In this document: in pieces, positions 9,302 to 17,732 of the stretch
Layout: every line of letters starts with the position of its first letter
Position numbering within the stretch: the stretch's first letter is position 1
DNA from: an uncultured Dysgonomonas sp.
Lineage (GTDB): Bacteria > Bacteroidota > Bacteroidia > Bacteroidales > Dysgonomonadaceae
Assembly (NCBI RefSeq): GCF_934668725.1
Contig: NZ_CAKUOF010000020.1
Span: 1 to 63,173, forward strand
Length of the DNA: 63,173 nucleotides
Direction of reading: 5' to 3'
Translations under genes and position numbers: made by a program
Notes under the pieces: generated by a model
What the model was told of the DNA's origin: nothing
The model's database searches: none
What the model saw: only the letters and a program-made list of their open reading frames with translations

Positions 9302-9396
9302 ATAGAGGCAGATACGACCACCCCATCTTGCTGCAACTTTATTATTTGTGCCGAAGGATTCGATCTACCTCTATGACGTTAGCCCGTTTTGGCTAA
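9302..9396. other. Candidate structured RNA or regulatory element between lldP and lutA
   Basis: Arms 9302-9313 and 9363-9374 are inverted repeats matching at 11 of 12 positions and enclose about 49 nt. Next to them a perfect 6-bp hairpin, TTAGCC-loop-GGCTAA, spans 9379-9396. Neither hairpin is followed by a T run on either strand, so they are not ordinary terminators. The enclosed segment contains GCTGCAAC and GTGCCGAAGG on the plus strand. I do not recognise a known riboswitch or RNA class, and cannot tell the strand. On the minus strand it would sit in the lutABC leader. Confidence 0.45.
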
Positions 9397-9430
9397 TTAT
9401 CGCACTCTTTAATAGATAAAAAATTATCGC

Positions 9431-11035
9431 TTAGAACATTAGGGTACCCATCAATTTAGGTACAAAATATACCATAAGCCCTGCTACAACTATATAGCCT
9501 AAAGCAAAAGGCATGGCTTTTTTCATAATCTCGCCCTCACGTCCTTGCAAGCTACAAGCCGAAGTCGCAACTGCTATACTTTGAGGCGAAATAATCTTTC
9601 CCCCAGTTGCTCCTGCGGTATTGGCTGCTGCCAACCAACTAGGATCTACCCCGATAGTATGTCCTACCGATGCTTGAAGTTTACCAAATAAAATATTGGA
9701 TGACGTATCGCTACCTGTAAGGAATGTTCCGAGACATCCGATTGTGGGGGCAAATAATGGATACAGAGAACCTGTTGTTATTGCCAAAGCCAAACCTAGT
9801 TGAGCAATCATACCCGAAAAATCCATGGTAGATGAAAGAGCAATAAGGCAACAAACGGTAACAATAGTCTTACGTTGTTGTTTTATAACCCTGCCCAATA
9901 ACTTAAGCAGATCAATAATATTTGCTCCCTGAATAAGACCTCCTATAATTGATCCTAAAAATAGAAGAACACCGGCATCTATTAACCACGATATCTTTAC
10001 AGACCGCACAATTTCGGCTTGGGCAACTGTATCAAATATATTGAAACTGAATGTCGTACTTAATATAGGAGCCAATACGGCTCTTAATGGCAACAACGGA
10101 CTGGTCAATATTACCAACAAAAGAATTAATCCGTAAACACTCCAAGCACTGACTATTTCGGCAGTAGAACGTTTGGGAAACTGAGCTTTCAGCTCTCTAT
10201 CTTCGTCTGTTGCTGTAATTTTAGCATACAATATAATAGCAATAATTGAAGCAATACTTCCCAATATTGCAGGTGTTTCTGCCCCCATATATCTGGCAGC
10301 AATGTATTGTGTTACTAAGGAAACGACTCCTACAACAACACTTAATAAAATATGTTTGGGTAATGATTTAATTCGGGGATCGGTCATAAAAACCAACACG
10401 AACGGTATAAGTATCATTAGAGGTGATAATTGCAATACAACCTGTGTACTTAAAACCTGTATATCGGCTACACCTGCTTGCTCAGCCAATACCTTTACAG
10501 GAGTACCTACTGCTCCAAAACCAGTGGCAACACTATTGGCTATAAGACTGGCTACTGCCGAGAAAATAGGTTTAAAGCCCAAACTTATCAGTATGGCTGC
10601 CGGAATAGCAACCGCTGTTCCAAAACCGGCCATTCCTTCCAATAATCCTCCAAATCCCCAAGTCAACAAAAGAACCTGAATACACTTGTCGGACGATATG
10701 GATGAAAACTGTTCTTTCAGAACTTCCATTTTCCCTGTATGTACCAATACATTATAACTGAATATAGCCATGATAATAATTATAAGAATCGGGAATATGG
10801 CTTTTAACACTCCATAGATAATAGACAAACCTGTATCAGCCGCCGGCAGATGAAAAGCAAACAAAGCTATAAGAACTGTAGTTGCCAATGTTATGAGAGC
10901 ACTCTTGTCTCCCGACATTTTCAGAAATCCCATTAATATAATGAGTAATACGACTGGTGTAGCGGCAAATAAAACCGACACCCAATTGAGGTCAACTACT
11001 AAATTTGAGGCTTGAAGAATTACGTTTAAAATCAT
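9431..11035 (-). CDS. lldP: L-lactate permease
   Basis: This 534-residue protein consists of many hydrophobic segments and matches the LctP/LldP family of lactate:H+ symporters, including GGLLEGMAGFGTAVAIPAAI and the C-terminal ANTAGATGGKIISPQSIAVA. It would bring lactate into the cell for LutABC, encoded just downstream on the same strand. Length is near the family norm. The start is ATG at 11035. No upstream gene is close on this strand, so it probably starts the lactate transcript. Confidence 0.92.
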   Translation of the reverse strand: MILNVILQASNLVVDLNWVSVLFAATPVVLLIILMGFLKMSGDKSALITLATTVLIALFAFHLPAADTGLSIIYGVLKAIFPILIIIIMAIFSYNVLVHTGKMEVLKEQFSSISSDKCIQVLLLTWGFGGLLEGMAGFGTAVAIPAAILISLGFKPIFSAVASLIANSVATGFGAVGTPVKVLAEQAGVADIQVLSTQVVLQLSPLMILIPFVLVFMTDPRIKSLPKHILLSVVVGVVSLVTQYIAARYMGAETPAILGSIASIIAIILYAKITATDEDRELKAQFPKRSTAEIVSAWSVYGLILLLVILTSPLLPLRAVLAPILSTTFSFNIFDTVAQAEIVRSVKISWLIDAGVLLFLGSIIGGLIQGANIIDLLKLLGRVIKQQRKTIVTVCCLIALSSTMDFSGMIAQLGLALAITTGSLYPLFAPTIGCLGTFLTGSDTSSNILFGKLQASVGHTIGVDPSWLAAANTAGATGGKIISPQSIAVATSACSLQGREGEIMKKAMPFALGYIVVAGLMVYFVPKLMGTLMF

Positions 11036-11244
11036 GGCTGCGGCAATTAGTTTGTTTATAAATTTGGGTTAACTCTGTATTGACAACGCAAATTATATTT
11101 TTTTTCCCAGAAATCTACTATGGTTTTATATGTTATATTGCATAATTGTTTAAGAATTCTAAAATCTGAAATAATATAGAAAATATAGGCTATAAAACAC
11201 ATAATTCGAAAAGAAGCAAAATATGGTTTCTTTCTATATATTAT

Positions 11245-11252
11245 TATCTTTG
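11245..11252 (+). promoter_or_regulatory. Putative -7 box upstream of the DUF4026 gene
   Basis: TATCTTTG matches TAnnTTTG and ends 24 bp before the ATG at 11277. It supports that start over an in-frame ATG at 11223, which would place the promoter inside the gene. Confidence 0.5.
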
Positions 11253-11276
11253 AGTATAATTTTACTTGACATAAAT

Positions 11277-12632
11277 ATGGAGAACGACGACAAATACAAG
11301 ATATTGAGTGAAGGAATCACTTTTAAACCTTCGGTTATGGGGGCAATATGTTCCAGACAAGACTATTCATTTACTTTTAATAAAATTAACAATAAACTTC
11401 AGGAAAGTACTGATTTCAAGCTTATATCTTTCGAATTATCAAAGGCTACCGACCATATCGAGAAAGAATACATTGCTATAATTGAATACCTATCGGAAAC
11501 TTACAAACTAAATATCTCGGAAGCATCTGTAGAAGACCTCCGACTTGAGGAATTTGGTCTAGCCAATATGATTAATGAAGATGACTTTAATACCGCTCTG
11601 TCCCAAACAAAATACCTGAATGTTGCTGTCAACTTTGGAAAAAAACCTCTCGATTCGTTTCATTTCCAGTTAAAGGTTTTAAATGCAATAGTACCTGAGG
11701 CTAGCTTAGTTATCGATTTTATGTCATTCCGCCTGCTTTCTGGAAAATGGCTAAATCTAACCGCTGCATCTGCGACTCCGCCATCTCCCGACTATTTATA
11801 TGCCCTACATGCTGTATATGACGAGAAAGAAGAACAAACTCAATATTGGTTTCATACACACGGATTACTCCGATGCGGACTCATCGAGCTTGAAATACTT
11901 AACACAACTACCGGAGCACAGCAGATGCATGACCTGGTTAATCATGTTGTCAAAAGATTTCTTTTCGATCCCTCTAAAGAACATGAGAAATTCACTGCCG
12001 GATTCGACGGGTTGGATATAAATCTGACATGGATACGTTGGGAGGAGGCTTTAAAAGATTTTCCGCCATCTGTTTTAGGTGGTGTACACGACAGAGAAGG
12101 CGACAACAATGCCCACAGTGAGCCATCGGGTGTATTATTTGCAATTGAAGACGGGCATCTTATTTCTCCTGAAATTTATGTTTCAACATTATCTAATAAT
12201 CCGATTCTTTTTATTTGTTCAGAAGAAACTCTTAGAATGAGTAGATTAGCCAAAGAACGCTATTCTTATTTCCTAAATATTTTTGAAAGGTATACCAACA
12301 AACCTAAAAGATCATTCTTTCAGAAGATATTTAACAAAAATGAAAACAATCAAAATCAATGGTCTTTTATCGTTAAGTTAGGACTGGTTGTTGACGACGC
12401 AAACAACGATACCGAAAGAGAGCATCTTTGGTTTAGTGCTATATCGGCTAATGAGAAGACCGTCGAGGGAAGGCTACTTAATCAACCATATTGGATAGCC
12501 TCACTCAAAGAAGGGGATGTAAAATCTTACCCCATAGATATTTTAACAGATTGGATTATCTATGATCCCGAAGGTAATCAGTATACACCCGACTCCATAT
12601 ATCAACTAATTGATAATGACTACGAATACTAA
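11277..12632 (+). CDS. DUF4026 and DUF2314 domain protein
   Basis: The protein has 451 residues from the chosen start (MENDDKYKILSEG). The body resembles DUF4026 proteins. The C-terminal 70 or so residues (EREHLWFSAI to SDIL-like, including LLNQPYWIASLKEGD) match DUF2314. No signal peptide is seen with this start. The longer start at 11223 adds a hydrophobic stretch, but that stretch contains a consensus -7 box and is probably untranslated. The function is unknown. It is a lone gene, convergent with the dehydrogenase and separated from it by a strong terminator. Confidence 0.8.
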   Translation: MENDDKYKILSEGITFKPSVMGAICSRQDYSFTFNKINNKLQESTDFKLISFELSKATDHIEKEYIAIIEYLSETYKLNISEASVEDLRLEEFGLANMINEDDFNTALSQTKYLNVAVNFGKKPLDSFHFQLKVLNAIVPEASLVIDFMSFRLLSGKWLNLTAASATPPSPDYLYALHAVYDEKEEQTQYWFHTHGLLRCGLIELEILNTTTGAQQMHDLVNHVVKRFLFDPSKEHEKFTAGFDGLDINLTWIRWEEALKDFPPSVLGGVHDREGDNNAHSEPSGVLFAIEDGHLISPEIYVSTLSNNPILFICSEETLRMSRLAKERYSYFLNIFERYTNKPKRSFFQKIFNKNENNQNQWSFIVKLGLVVDDANNDTEREHLWFSAISANEKTVEGRLLNQPYWIASLKEGDVKSYPIDILTDWIIYDPEGNQYTPDSIYQLIDNDYEY

Positions 12633-12651
12633 TCTCAAACGTTCAAGAATT

Positions 12652-12691
12652 AAAAAGCCCTATAAACTCGTAAGTGTTTATAGGGCTTTTT
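12652..12691. terminator. Bidirectional terminator
   Basis: A perfect 16-bp stem (12652-12667 with 12676-12691) has A5 on the left and T5 on the right. It serves the convergent DUF4026 and dehydrogenase genes. Confidence 0.9.
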
Positions 12692-12749
12692 AATTTTTTC
12701 CTGCTAAAATATATCTCTTATTATTTATTTCAATAAATCGTTTGTAAAC

Positions 12750-13703
12750 TTAATTAACTCTTGAGATTTGCTTCCCTGCGTAGAAGTTAATTATATTCTC
12801 GGCAACCTCACGCTGCATATCATATCGACCCTCGATAGTCTGAGTTCCAGCATGAGGAGTCAGTACTACATTATCCAACTTGAAAAATTCAGGATTAATA
12901 CGAGGTTCTGTTTCATAAACATCCAGTCCTGCTCCAAAAATTCTATTATTTTTCAATGCTTCTATCAGAGCAACCTCATCAACTGTAGATCCACGCGATG
13001 TATTAATAAGTACTGCGTTTGACTTCATCTTATCAATTGCCGCCTCATCTATAATATGATAGGTTTCGGGAGTAGCGGGAGCATTTATCGAAATAAAATC
13101 CGATTGAGACAGCAATTCATCAAAGCTGACGTATCTGGCATTGTATTTCTCTTCCATCTCTTTTGTTACAGGTCTTCTGTTGTGATAAATAATAGTCATT
13201 CCGCAAGCAACAGCACGTCTGGCAATAGCCTGACCTATACGACCAAAGCCGAATATTCCTAAGGTCTTTCCATAAATAGCCACTCCGGGATTATCGTATA
13301 GTCCCCAGCTAATACCTTCGGGTGTACGCAATTTATTGTTATAGAAACCTATTCGTCGTGCAACCGCATGAATCAATCCAAAGCAGAGTTCAGCAGTAGG
13401 CTCCAAAACCGAGTTAGGAGTATTGGTTACAATAATCCCCTTCCGGGCAGCATATTCTACATCTATATTATTATAACCGACACCAAAGTTTGCTATGAGC
13501 CTTAAGTTTTTTGCCTTATCAATAATCTCTCTGTCTGTGTAGAAACTAAAATTAGGTATAAAAACCTCATAATCTGCGATAATATCAAGTATCTGGTCTT
13601 TCTTAAAATATCCTGATGGAGGATAAGTTACATCAAACTGTTCGTTTAGTACCTGAAAAGGTTCACGATGAAAATTATGTCCAGATAAGATTTTTTTCTT
13701 CAT
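12750..13703 (-). CDS. D-isomer specific 2-hydroxyacid dehydrogenase
   Basis: This 317-residue NAD(P)-dependent enzyme has the Rossmann motif GIFGFGRIGQAIA. The family catalytic triad is present as Arg in NTSRG, Glu in YETEP and His in TPHAG. It reduces a 2-ketoacid to a D-2-hydroxyacid, or the reverse. The sequence is closest to the glyoxylate/hydroxypyruvate reductase type, but the substrate cannot be fixed from motifs. The ATG at 13703 (MKKKILSGHNF) is preferred to a TTG two codons upstream. A -7 box lies at 13759. Confidence 0.88.
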   Translation of the reverse strand: MKKKILSGHNFHREPFQVLNEQFDVTYPPSGYFKKDQILDIIADYEVFIPNFSFYTDREIIDKAKNLRLIANFGVGYNNIDVEYAARKGIIVTNTPNSVLEPTAELCFGLIHAVARRIGFYNNKLRTPEGISWGLYDNPGVAIYGKTLGIFGFGRIGQAIARRAVACGMTIIYHNRRPVTKEMEEKYNARYVSFDELLSQSDFISINAPATPETYHIIDEAAIDKMKSNAVLINTSRGSTVDEVALIEALKNNRIFGAGLDVYETEPRINPEFFKLDNVVLTPHAGTQTIEGRYDMQREVAENIINFYAGKQISRVN

Positions 13704-13758
13704 AATCAATCTCTTTTAGGCTTCAAACTACCATTTTACAATATTAAAGCATAAGTAA

Positions 13759-13766
13759 CAAAGATA
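13759..13766 (-). promoter_or_regulatory. Putative -7 box of the 2-hydroxyacid dehydrogenase
   Basis: TATCTTTG on the minus strand, an exact TAnnTTTG match, lies 55 bp before the start codon in the gap after the DUF3127 gene. Confidence 0.45.
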
Positions 13767-13772
13767 TGCCAA

Positions 13773-14147
13773 TTAGAAAGGCAGATCGTCAGCGCTGTCA
13801 CCTCCAAAATCGGCAGGTGCGGGCGGTGGAACTTGCTGCGCATATTCAGGCATTGCTCCTTGAGCAGATCCTCCGGCAGAAGGCATAGCCAAATCTACTT
13901 TCCAAGCTTTCACATCAGTATACCAGCGTCCGTTGTATTCGCGGCTTTCTACATCAAACGATATATCCAGCATATTTCCAATTTGAAGTACCGACTCGCT
14001 TGCTTTGTCGCCCCATATAGATATACATATTTTTTTAGGATATTGCCCATCTGTTTCCACAACTACATCTTGCTTTCTCCACTCTCCGTTTTTACCCATT
14101 CCTGTTTGAAGTGGCAATACTTGTATTAATTTAGCTATTAACTGCAT
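13773..14147 (-). CDS. DUF3127 single-stranded-DNA-binding-like protein
   Basis: This 124-residue protein has an OB-fold-like N-terminal domain of the DUF3127 family (MQLIAKLIQVLPLQ, YPKKICISIWGDKA, EYNGRWYTDVKAWKVD). A low-complexity Pro/Gly/Ala tail follows. It ends in the acidic-hydrophobic tip DDLPF, which mimics the SSB C-terminal tip (DDDIPF in E. coli) used to recruit replication and repair proteins. DNA binding is inferred. It is cytoplasmic and probably transcribed alone from a -7 box at 14176. Confidence 0.82.
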   Translation of the reverse strand: MQLIAKLIQVLPLQTGMGKNGEWRKQDVVVETDGQYPKKICISIWGDKASESVLQIGNMLDISFDVESREYNGRWYTDVKAWKVDLAMPSAGGSAQGAMPEYAQQVPPPAPADFGGDSADDLPF

Positions 14148-14175
14148 AATTCGATCTTAAATTTTTTATTCATTA

Positions 14176-14183
14176 CAAAGGTA
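14176..14183 (-). promoter_or_regulatory. Putative -7 box of the DUF3127 gene
   Basis: TACCTTTG on the minus strand matches TAnnTTTG and lies about 29 bp before the start codon. Confidence 0.5.
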
Positions 14184-14190
14184 CAAAAAA

Positions 14191-15327
14191 CTACTCATTT
14201 GAGAGTTCCTTATCTGATTTTTCAGCCTCAAGGATATGCTCCTCCTTTTCTTCGGAATCTATAAACTGCTGATAATAGGACAATAGCAAAGTCGTAAGAG
14301 GTATAGCTATAATCATTCCGGCAATTCCCATTAATGAGCCCCATATAGAGAGAGACAACAAAATTATAGCAGGGTTAAGCCCCATAGCCTTACCCATAAT
14401 ACGGGGAACCAGTATCAAATCTATTATGCATTGAACAACCAAGTATATCAAAAATACCAACCCTATCAGTACCCAAAAACTTTCGCCTGTTTGAGATACT
14501 TTCAGCCAGCACAACAATGTAGCCGGAACTATACTTATAATATGCATATAAGGTATCATATGCAAAAAGCCAATCAAAATACCTAAAATAATAGCCAGAG
14601 GTAAGCCTATAATCTGAAAACCGGTAGCAAACAGAATGGCTACAATCACACAGATAAGTGCCTGATGACGAAAGTAGGTATTCATACTTCTTTCGACATC
14701 GACGGTTACTCTACTAACAAAAGCCCTGTGCCTGTGCGGAATAAGATCCATCCACAGTTTATTTATTTTATCATAATCCAACAATATGAATATCAAATAG
14801 AGTATAATAATAAATACCACTGTAAAACCGAAAATAAAGGAGATACTATTGGAAACTATATTTTCGAGCGTAGGTATTAAATACCGAATGGTTTCGGAGG
14901 CACTTTCTTTAGAAAGAACATTACGAATAGAATCAAAGTCAATATTCTTAGCGATAAAGTCATGTACGCTAAGAGGTATACCATTTACCGTGAATGATTG
15001 TAAATCGTATGTTGCAATGAGGTTATTAATTTGATACACCTCATTTTCGACCAACGGTGTTATACTGACAAACAATAAAGTCAGCAGCCCAATAAGCAAG
15101 GCAAAAGTAATAAGTACAGCTACAAATCGTTTTTTAAGTTTCAGACGATCCTGAATGAAGCGCACAATGGGATTTAGTAAATAAGCAATCAGCCAAGCCA
15201 CCAAAAAAGGGAGTAAGACACTTCTCAGTATATATATCATATATATACCTGTACCAATCAACAATACGCTGATAGATAAACGAATTACACGATCGAAAGT
15301 AAAAGGTCTGTCAAAACTGTTTCTCAT
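14191..15327 (-). CDS. AI-2E family transporter
   Basis: The 378-residue membrane protein fits the AI-2E transporter family (PF01594). It has two N-terminal TM pairs, a soluble segment around residues 95-150, and a cluster of C-terminal helices containing GILIGFLHMIPYMHIISIVPA and MGLNPAIILLSLSIWGSLMGIAGMIIAIPL. Family members include TqsA/YdiK-type exporters and Na+/H+ antiporters, so the substrate is open. The charged C-terminal tail (EEKEEHILEAEKSDKELSNE) is cytoplasmic. It is divergent from the PBP4 gene, with about 90 bp between them holding a palindromic promoter. Confidence 0.85.
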   Translation of the reverse strand: MRNSFDRPFTFDRVIRLSISVLLIGTGIYMIYILRSVLLPFLVAWLIAYLLNPIVRFIQDRLKLKKRFVAVLITFALLIGLLTLLFVSITPLVENEVYQINNLIATYDLQSFTVNGIPLSVHDFIAKNIDFDSIRNVLSKESASETIRYLIPTLENIVSNSISFIFGFTVVFIIILYLIFILLDYDKINKLWMDLIPHRHRAFVSRVTVDVERSMNTYFRHQALICVIVAILFATGFQIIGLPLAIILGILIGFLHMIPYMHIISIVPATLLCWLKVSQTGESFWVLIGLVFLIYLVVQCIIDLILVPRIMGKAMGLNPAIILLSLSIWGSLMGIAGMIIAIPLTTLLLSYYQQFIDSEEKEEHILEAEKSDKELSNE

Positions 15328-15361
15328 GAAATTTTTCTTATTTTTCGATTTGTTTATCTTT

Positions 15362-15369
15362 ACAAAGAT
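15362..15369 (-). promoter_or_regulatory. Divergent promoter region, -7 box toward the AI-2E gene
   Basis: TATCTTTG on the minus strand is an exact match. Together with the adjoining plus-strand TATCTTTA it makes a near-palindrome at 15354-15369, which could serve both divergent genes. Confidence 0.45.
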
Positions 15370-15419
15370 ATTCCTTTTTCAGAAACAATAGTTCTCATAA
15401 ACATAAGAATACTCATCGC

Positions 15420-16853
15420 ATGAAATATTATTTGTTCCTATTATTAAATATCTGTATTACAAGCTCCTTTAGCCAAGTTAACCCGTTTGTTGACAAATTC
15501 ATCAAAACCCCGGGATTCGAAAATGCCTCTATAGGAATTTCGATAAAAGATCTGGCGGGAAATGACATTGTAGAATACAATAAGTCAAGTTCCCTCATCC
15601 CTGCCTCTACATTAAAAATACTAACTACGGCTACGGCGATCGAGCTATTAGGTGATAATTATCAATTTGCAACGGAACTCTCTATTGACAGGAATAACCC
15701 TCAGCATCTAATCGTACGTGGTTATGGTGACCCTACTTTAGGCAGCGAATACTTGTTCGATAACCAGTCTGCATTTCTTGACAACTGGCTCGAATATATT
15801 AAAAAGAATCTGGCTGTATCATCTCCTATCGATATTACCATTGCAGATGATTTCTTTGGTTATAATGGTGTATCATCCAAATGGCTTAAGGAAGATATGG
15901 GCAATTATTTTGCCGCCGGAGCCTATGGTATAAGTATTTTTGACAATACTTACCGATTATACCTGAATAGCATGAAGACAGATACATGTCCGGTGATATT
16001 AAAAACAGTTCCTTATATGAAGGATATTATATTCGCAAATAATCTGACTGCTAATTACGATAACCAGGATAATGGGTATATAAACGGCGAGCCGTTCTCT
16101 AATTACAGAAGATTAGCAGGCAATATTCCGGCCAAGAGAGCCTCTTTCATTATTAAAGGTGATTTTCCCAATCCCGGAATAATTTTGGGAGAAACTTTGG
16201 CTAATGTATTATCTCAAAATAGGTTTAGAATAAATTCAGTAGAAACTTCCCGTGCAAAATATTTTCAACAAATGTATTCCCCTTATCGGGCTACGTATGA
16301 AGAGGTCCCTTTTTACAAACAATTATCACCTACTATGAAAGAAATTATACGGGTAATTAATGAAAAAAGTAACAATCATTATTCAGAGCATTTAATACGA
16401 ACTATCGGACGTAAGGCAAACCCCGATATATATAGCGATCCTTTAATCGAAGGAATAAACAGAACAACTAATTTTTGGGCCTCAAAAGGTCTGAATACCG
16501 ATGGAATACATATCTATGACGGATGTGGACTGGCTCCATCAAACAGTATCAATCCCGAAATACTTTGCGATATATTAATATACATGCAAACCAAAAGCAG
16601 ATATCGTGATGCATTTTTCGCATCTTTACCTAAAGCTGGGCAAGAAGGTACAGTCAGAAACGTATTAAAAGGTACACGATTACAAGGAAAGGTGTTTTTA
16701 AAGAGCGGAAGCATAGCAAATGTGCAATGCTTTGCAGGATATTATATTAATGGGGATAAGAAATATGCATTCAGCATTATGGTAAATAACTACAATAGCC
16801 CTCGCAAAGATGTTGTGAGGGCTATCGAAAGTTTATTGCTCGGTGTATTCTAG
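15420..16853 (+). CDS. dacB: D-alanyl-D-alanine carboxypeptidase/endopeptidase, PBP4 (S13) family
   Basis: The 477-residue protein has a signal peptide ending near SFSQ and should act in the periplasm on peptidoglycan cross-links. The three penicillin-binding motifs are present: SxxK (STLK, Ser63/Lys66), SxN (SNN, about residue 317) and KSG (about residue 428, in place of the classic KTG). The long insert between SxxK and SxN is typical of class C low-molecular-weight PBPs. It ends 3 bp from the convergent FKBP-like gene, with no terminator between. Confidence 0.9.
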   Translation: MKYYLFLLLNICITSSFSQVNPFVDKFIKTPGFENASIGISIKDLAGNDIVEYNKSSSLIPASTLKILTTATAIELLGDNYQFATELSIDRNNPQHLIVRGYGDPTLGSEYLFDNQSAFLDNWLEYIKKNLAVSSPIDITIADDFFGYNGVSSKWLKEDMGNYFAAGAYGISIFDNTYRLYLNSMKTDTCPVILKTVPYMKDIIFANNLTANYDNQDNGYINGEPFSNYRRLAGNIPAKRASFIIKGDFPNPGIILGETLANVLSQNRFRINSVETSRAKYFQQMYSPYRATYEEVPFYKQLSPTMKEIIRVINEKSNNHYSEHLIRTIGRKANPDIYSDPLIEGINRTTNFWASKGLNTDGIHIYDGCGLAPSNSINPEILCDILIYMQTKSRYRDAFFASLPKAGQEGTVRNVLKGTRLQGKVFLKSGSIANVQCFAGYYINGDKKYAFSIMVNNYNSPRKDVVRAIESLLLGVF

Positions 16854-16856
16854 ATT

Positions 16857-17573
16857 TTACTTTAAACCTTTCATTGGTATAATCTTATACAACTTGATTC
16901 TATACCAAACTGTGGTGTATGCTGGAACTAATGTAAATGTTGGAGCTCCTGATACTAGAGTACCATTTACTTGGGGACTATGAGTCGCAGAAAGACGACC
17001 GAAACCCAACTCTTGTGACATACAAACTACACGCTCATTGCCGGGTAGCATGTCTTGCAAAAGCACTGAACATCCTTCAACTCCTTCAATATAATTATTA
17101 TTTCTAGAACCGTATAATGTTGTTGAATTTATCGGAAAAGTCACCTTCTTATAATTCGGATCTGTACTTGACTCACCATAAGTATAGTTTATTTTAGTTT
17201 TTAATGAAGGGTTTTCAGTAGAATCAAAAATTATCTTATCTCCGACTTTATCAAAATACCATGCTTCATAACGAACTACTATAGTATCTGTGAACTCAGG
17301 TTTTCCTTCAACAGTTATTCTGACAGAATTTCCTTCGTCAACATTAGTTATCTCCGTAGATGTTTGCCAGTACACTTTTCCATTACCCGACTGAGACGAT
17401 AAAGCATTAAAAGAATTATCACTAGCTACTTTAGCAAATCGGGTTTCATTTAAAGCTTTCCATTCTTCATCAATGTCTTCTTCATTGTTATTATTGCTAT
17501 TCAAACAAGAGGTTGTAGCAAGCATAAAGAATCCTAAAAGGAATAAAGGAAAAAGATATATTTTTTTTCTCAT
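16857..17573 (-). CDS. FKBP-type peptidyl-prolyl isomerase-like lipoprotein
   Basis: This 238-residue lipoprotein (signal ending ATTSC-L) should be anchored in the outer or inner membrane facing the periplasm. The C-terminal 130 residues follow the FKBP pattern: IVVRYEAWYFD, then IIFDST, then VEGCSVLLQDMLPGNERVVCMSQELGFG, then VPAYTTVWYRIKLYKI. Several consensus active-site aromatic residues are not obvious, so isomerase activity is uncertain. A -7 box lies at 17598. Confidence 0.7.
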   Translation of the reverse strand: MRKKIYLFPLFLLGFFMLATTSCLNSNNNNEEDIDEEWKALNETRFAKVASDNSFNALSSQSGNGKVYWQTSTEITNVDEGNSVRITVEGKPEFTDTIVVRYEAWYFDKVGDKIIFDSTENPSLKTKINYTYGESSTDPNYKKVTFPINSTTLYGSRNNNYIEGVEGCSVLLQDMLPGNERVVCMSQELGFGRLSATHSPQVNGTLVSGAPTFTLVPAYTTVWYRIKLYKIIPMKGLK

Positions 17574-17597
17574 CGGGCTTATTTTCTATTTATGTGG

Positions 17598-17605
17598 CAA
17601 AAATA
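17598..17605 (-). promoter_or_regulatory. Putative -7 box of the FKBP-like gene
   Basis: TATTTTTG on the minus strand fits TAnnTTTG and lies 25 bp upstream of the start codon. Confidence 0.45.
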
Positions 17606-17666
17606 GAGTTTTTAAATAGAAGTCTTATATAAAAAATGTGAATATCAGCATTTGCTCTAAAAATAA

Positions 17667-17698
17667 ATGTGATAATGACTTAAAAACCATTATCACAT
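17667..17698 (-). terminator. Terminator of glyS
   Basis: An 11-bp perfect stem (17667-17677 with 17688-17698) is followed on the minus strand by TTATTTTT. It lies 35 bp after the glyS stop. Confidence 0.75.
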
Positions 17699-17732
17699 CA
17701 GATTATATTTTATCTAAGACTCTTTTAGACTC

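Noticed and set aside
9302..9374. SAM-type riboswitch, SRP RNA or tRNA remnant
   Set aside because: GCTGCAAC and GTGCCGAAGG faintly recall SAM-clan and other RNA sequences, and one stretch resembles a T loop. The required core helices and conserved positions of each class are missing.
9379..9396. Hairpin TTAGCC/GGCTAA as an intrinsic terminator of lldP
   Set aside because: No T run follows on either strand, so it was kept only as part of the candidate structured element.
16855..16856. Terminator between PBP4 and the FKBP-like gene
   Set aside because: The convergent genes are only 3 bp apart and no hairpin with a T run is present in the junction.
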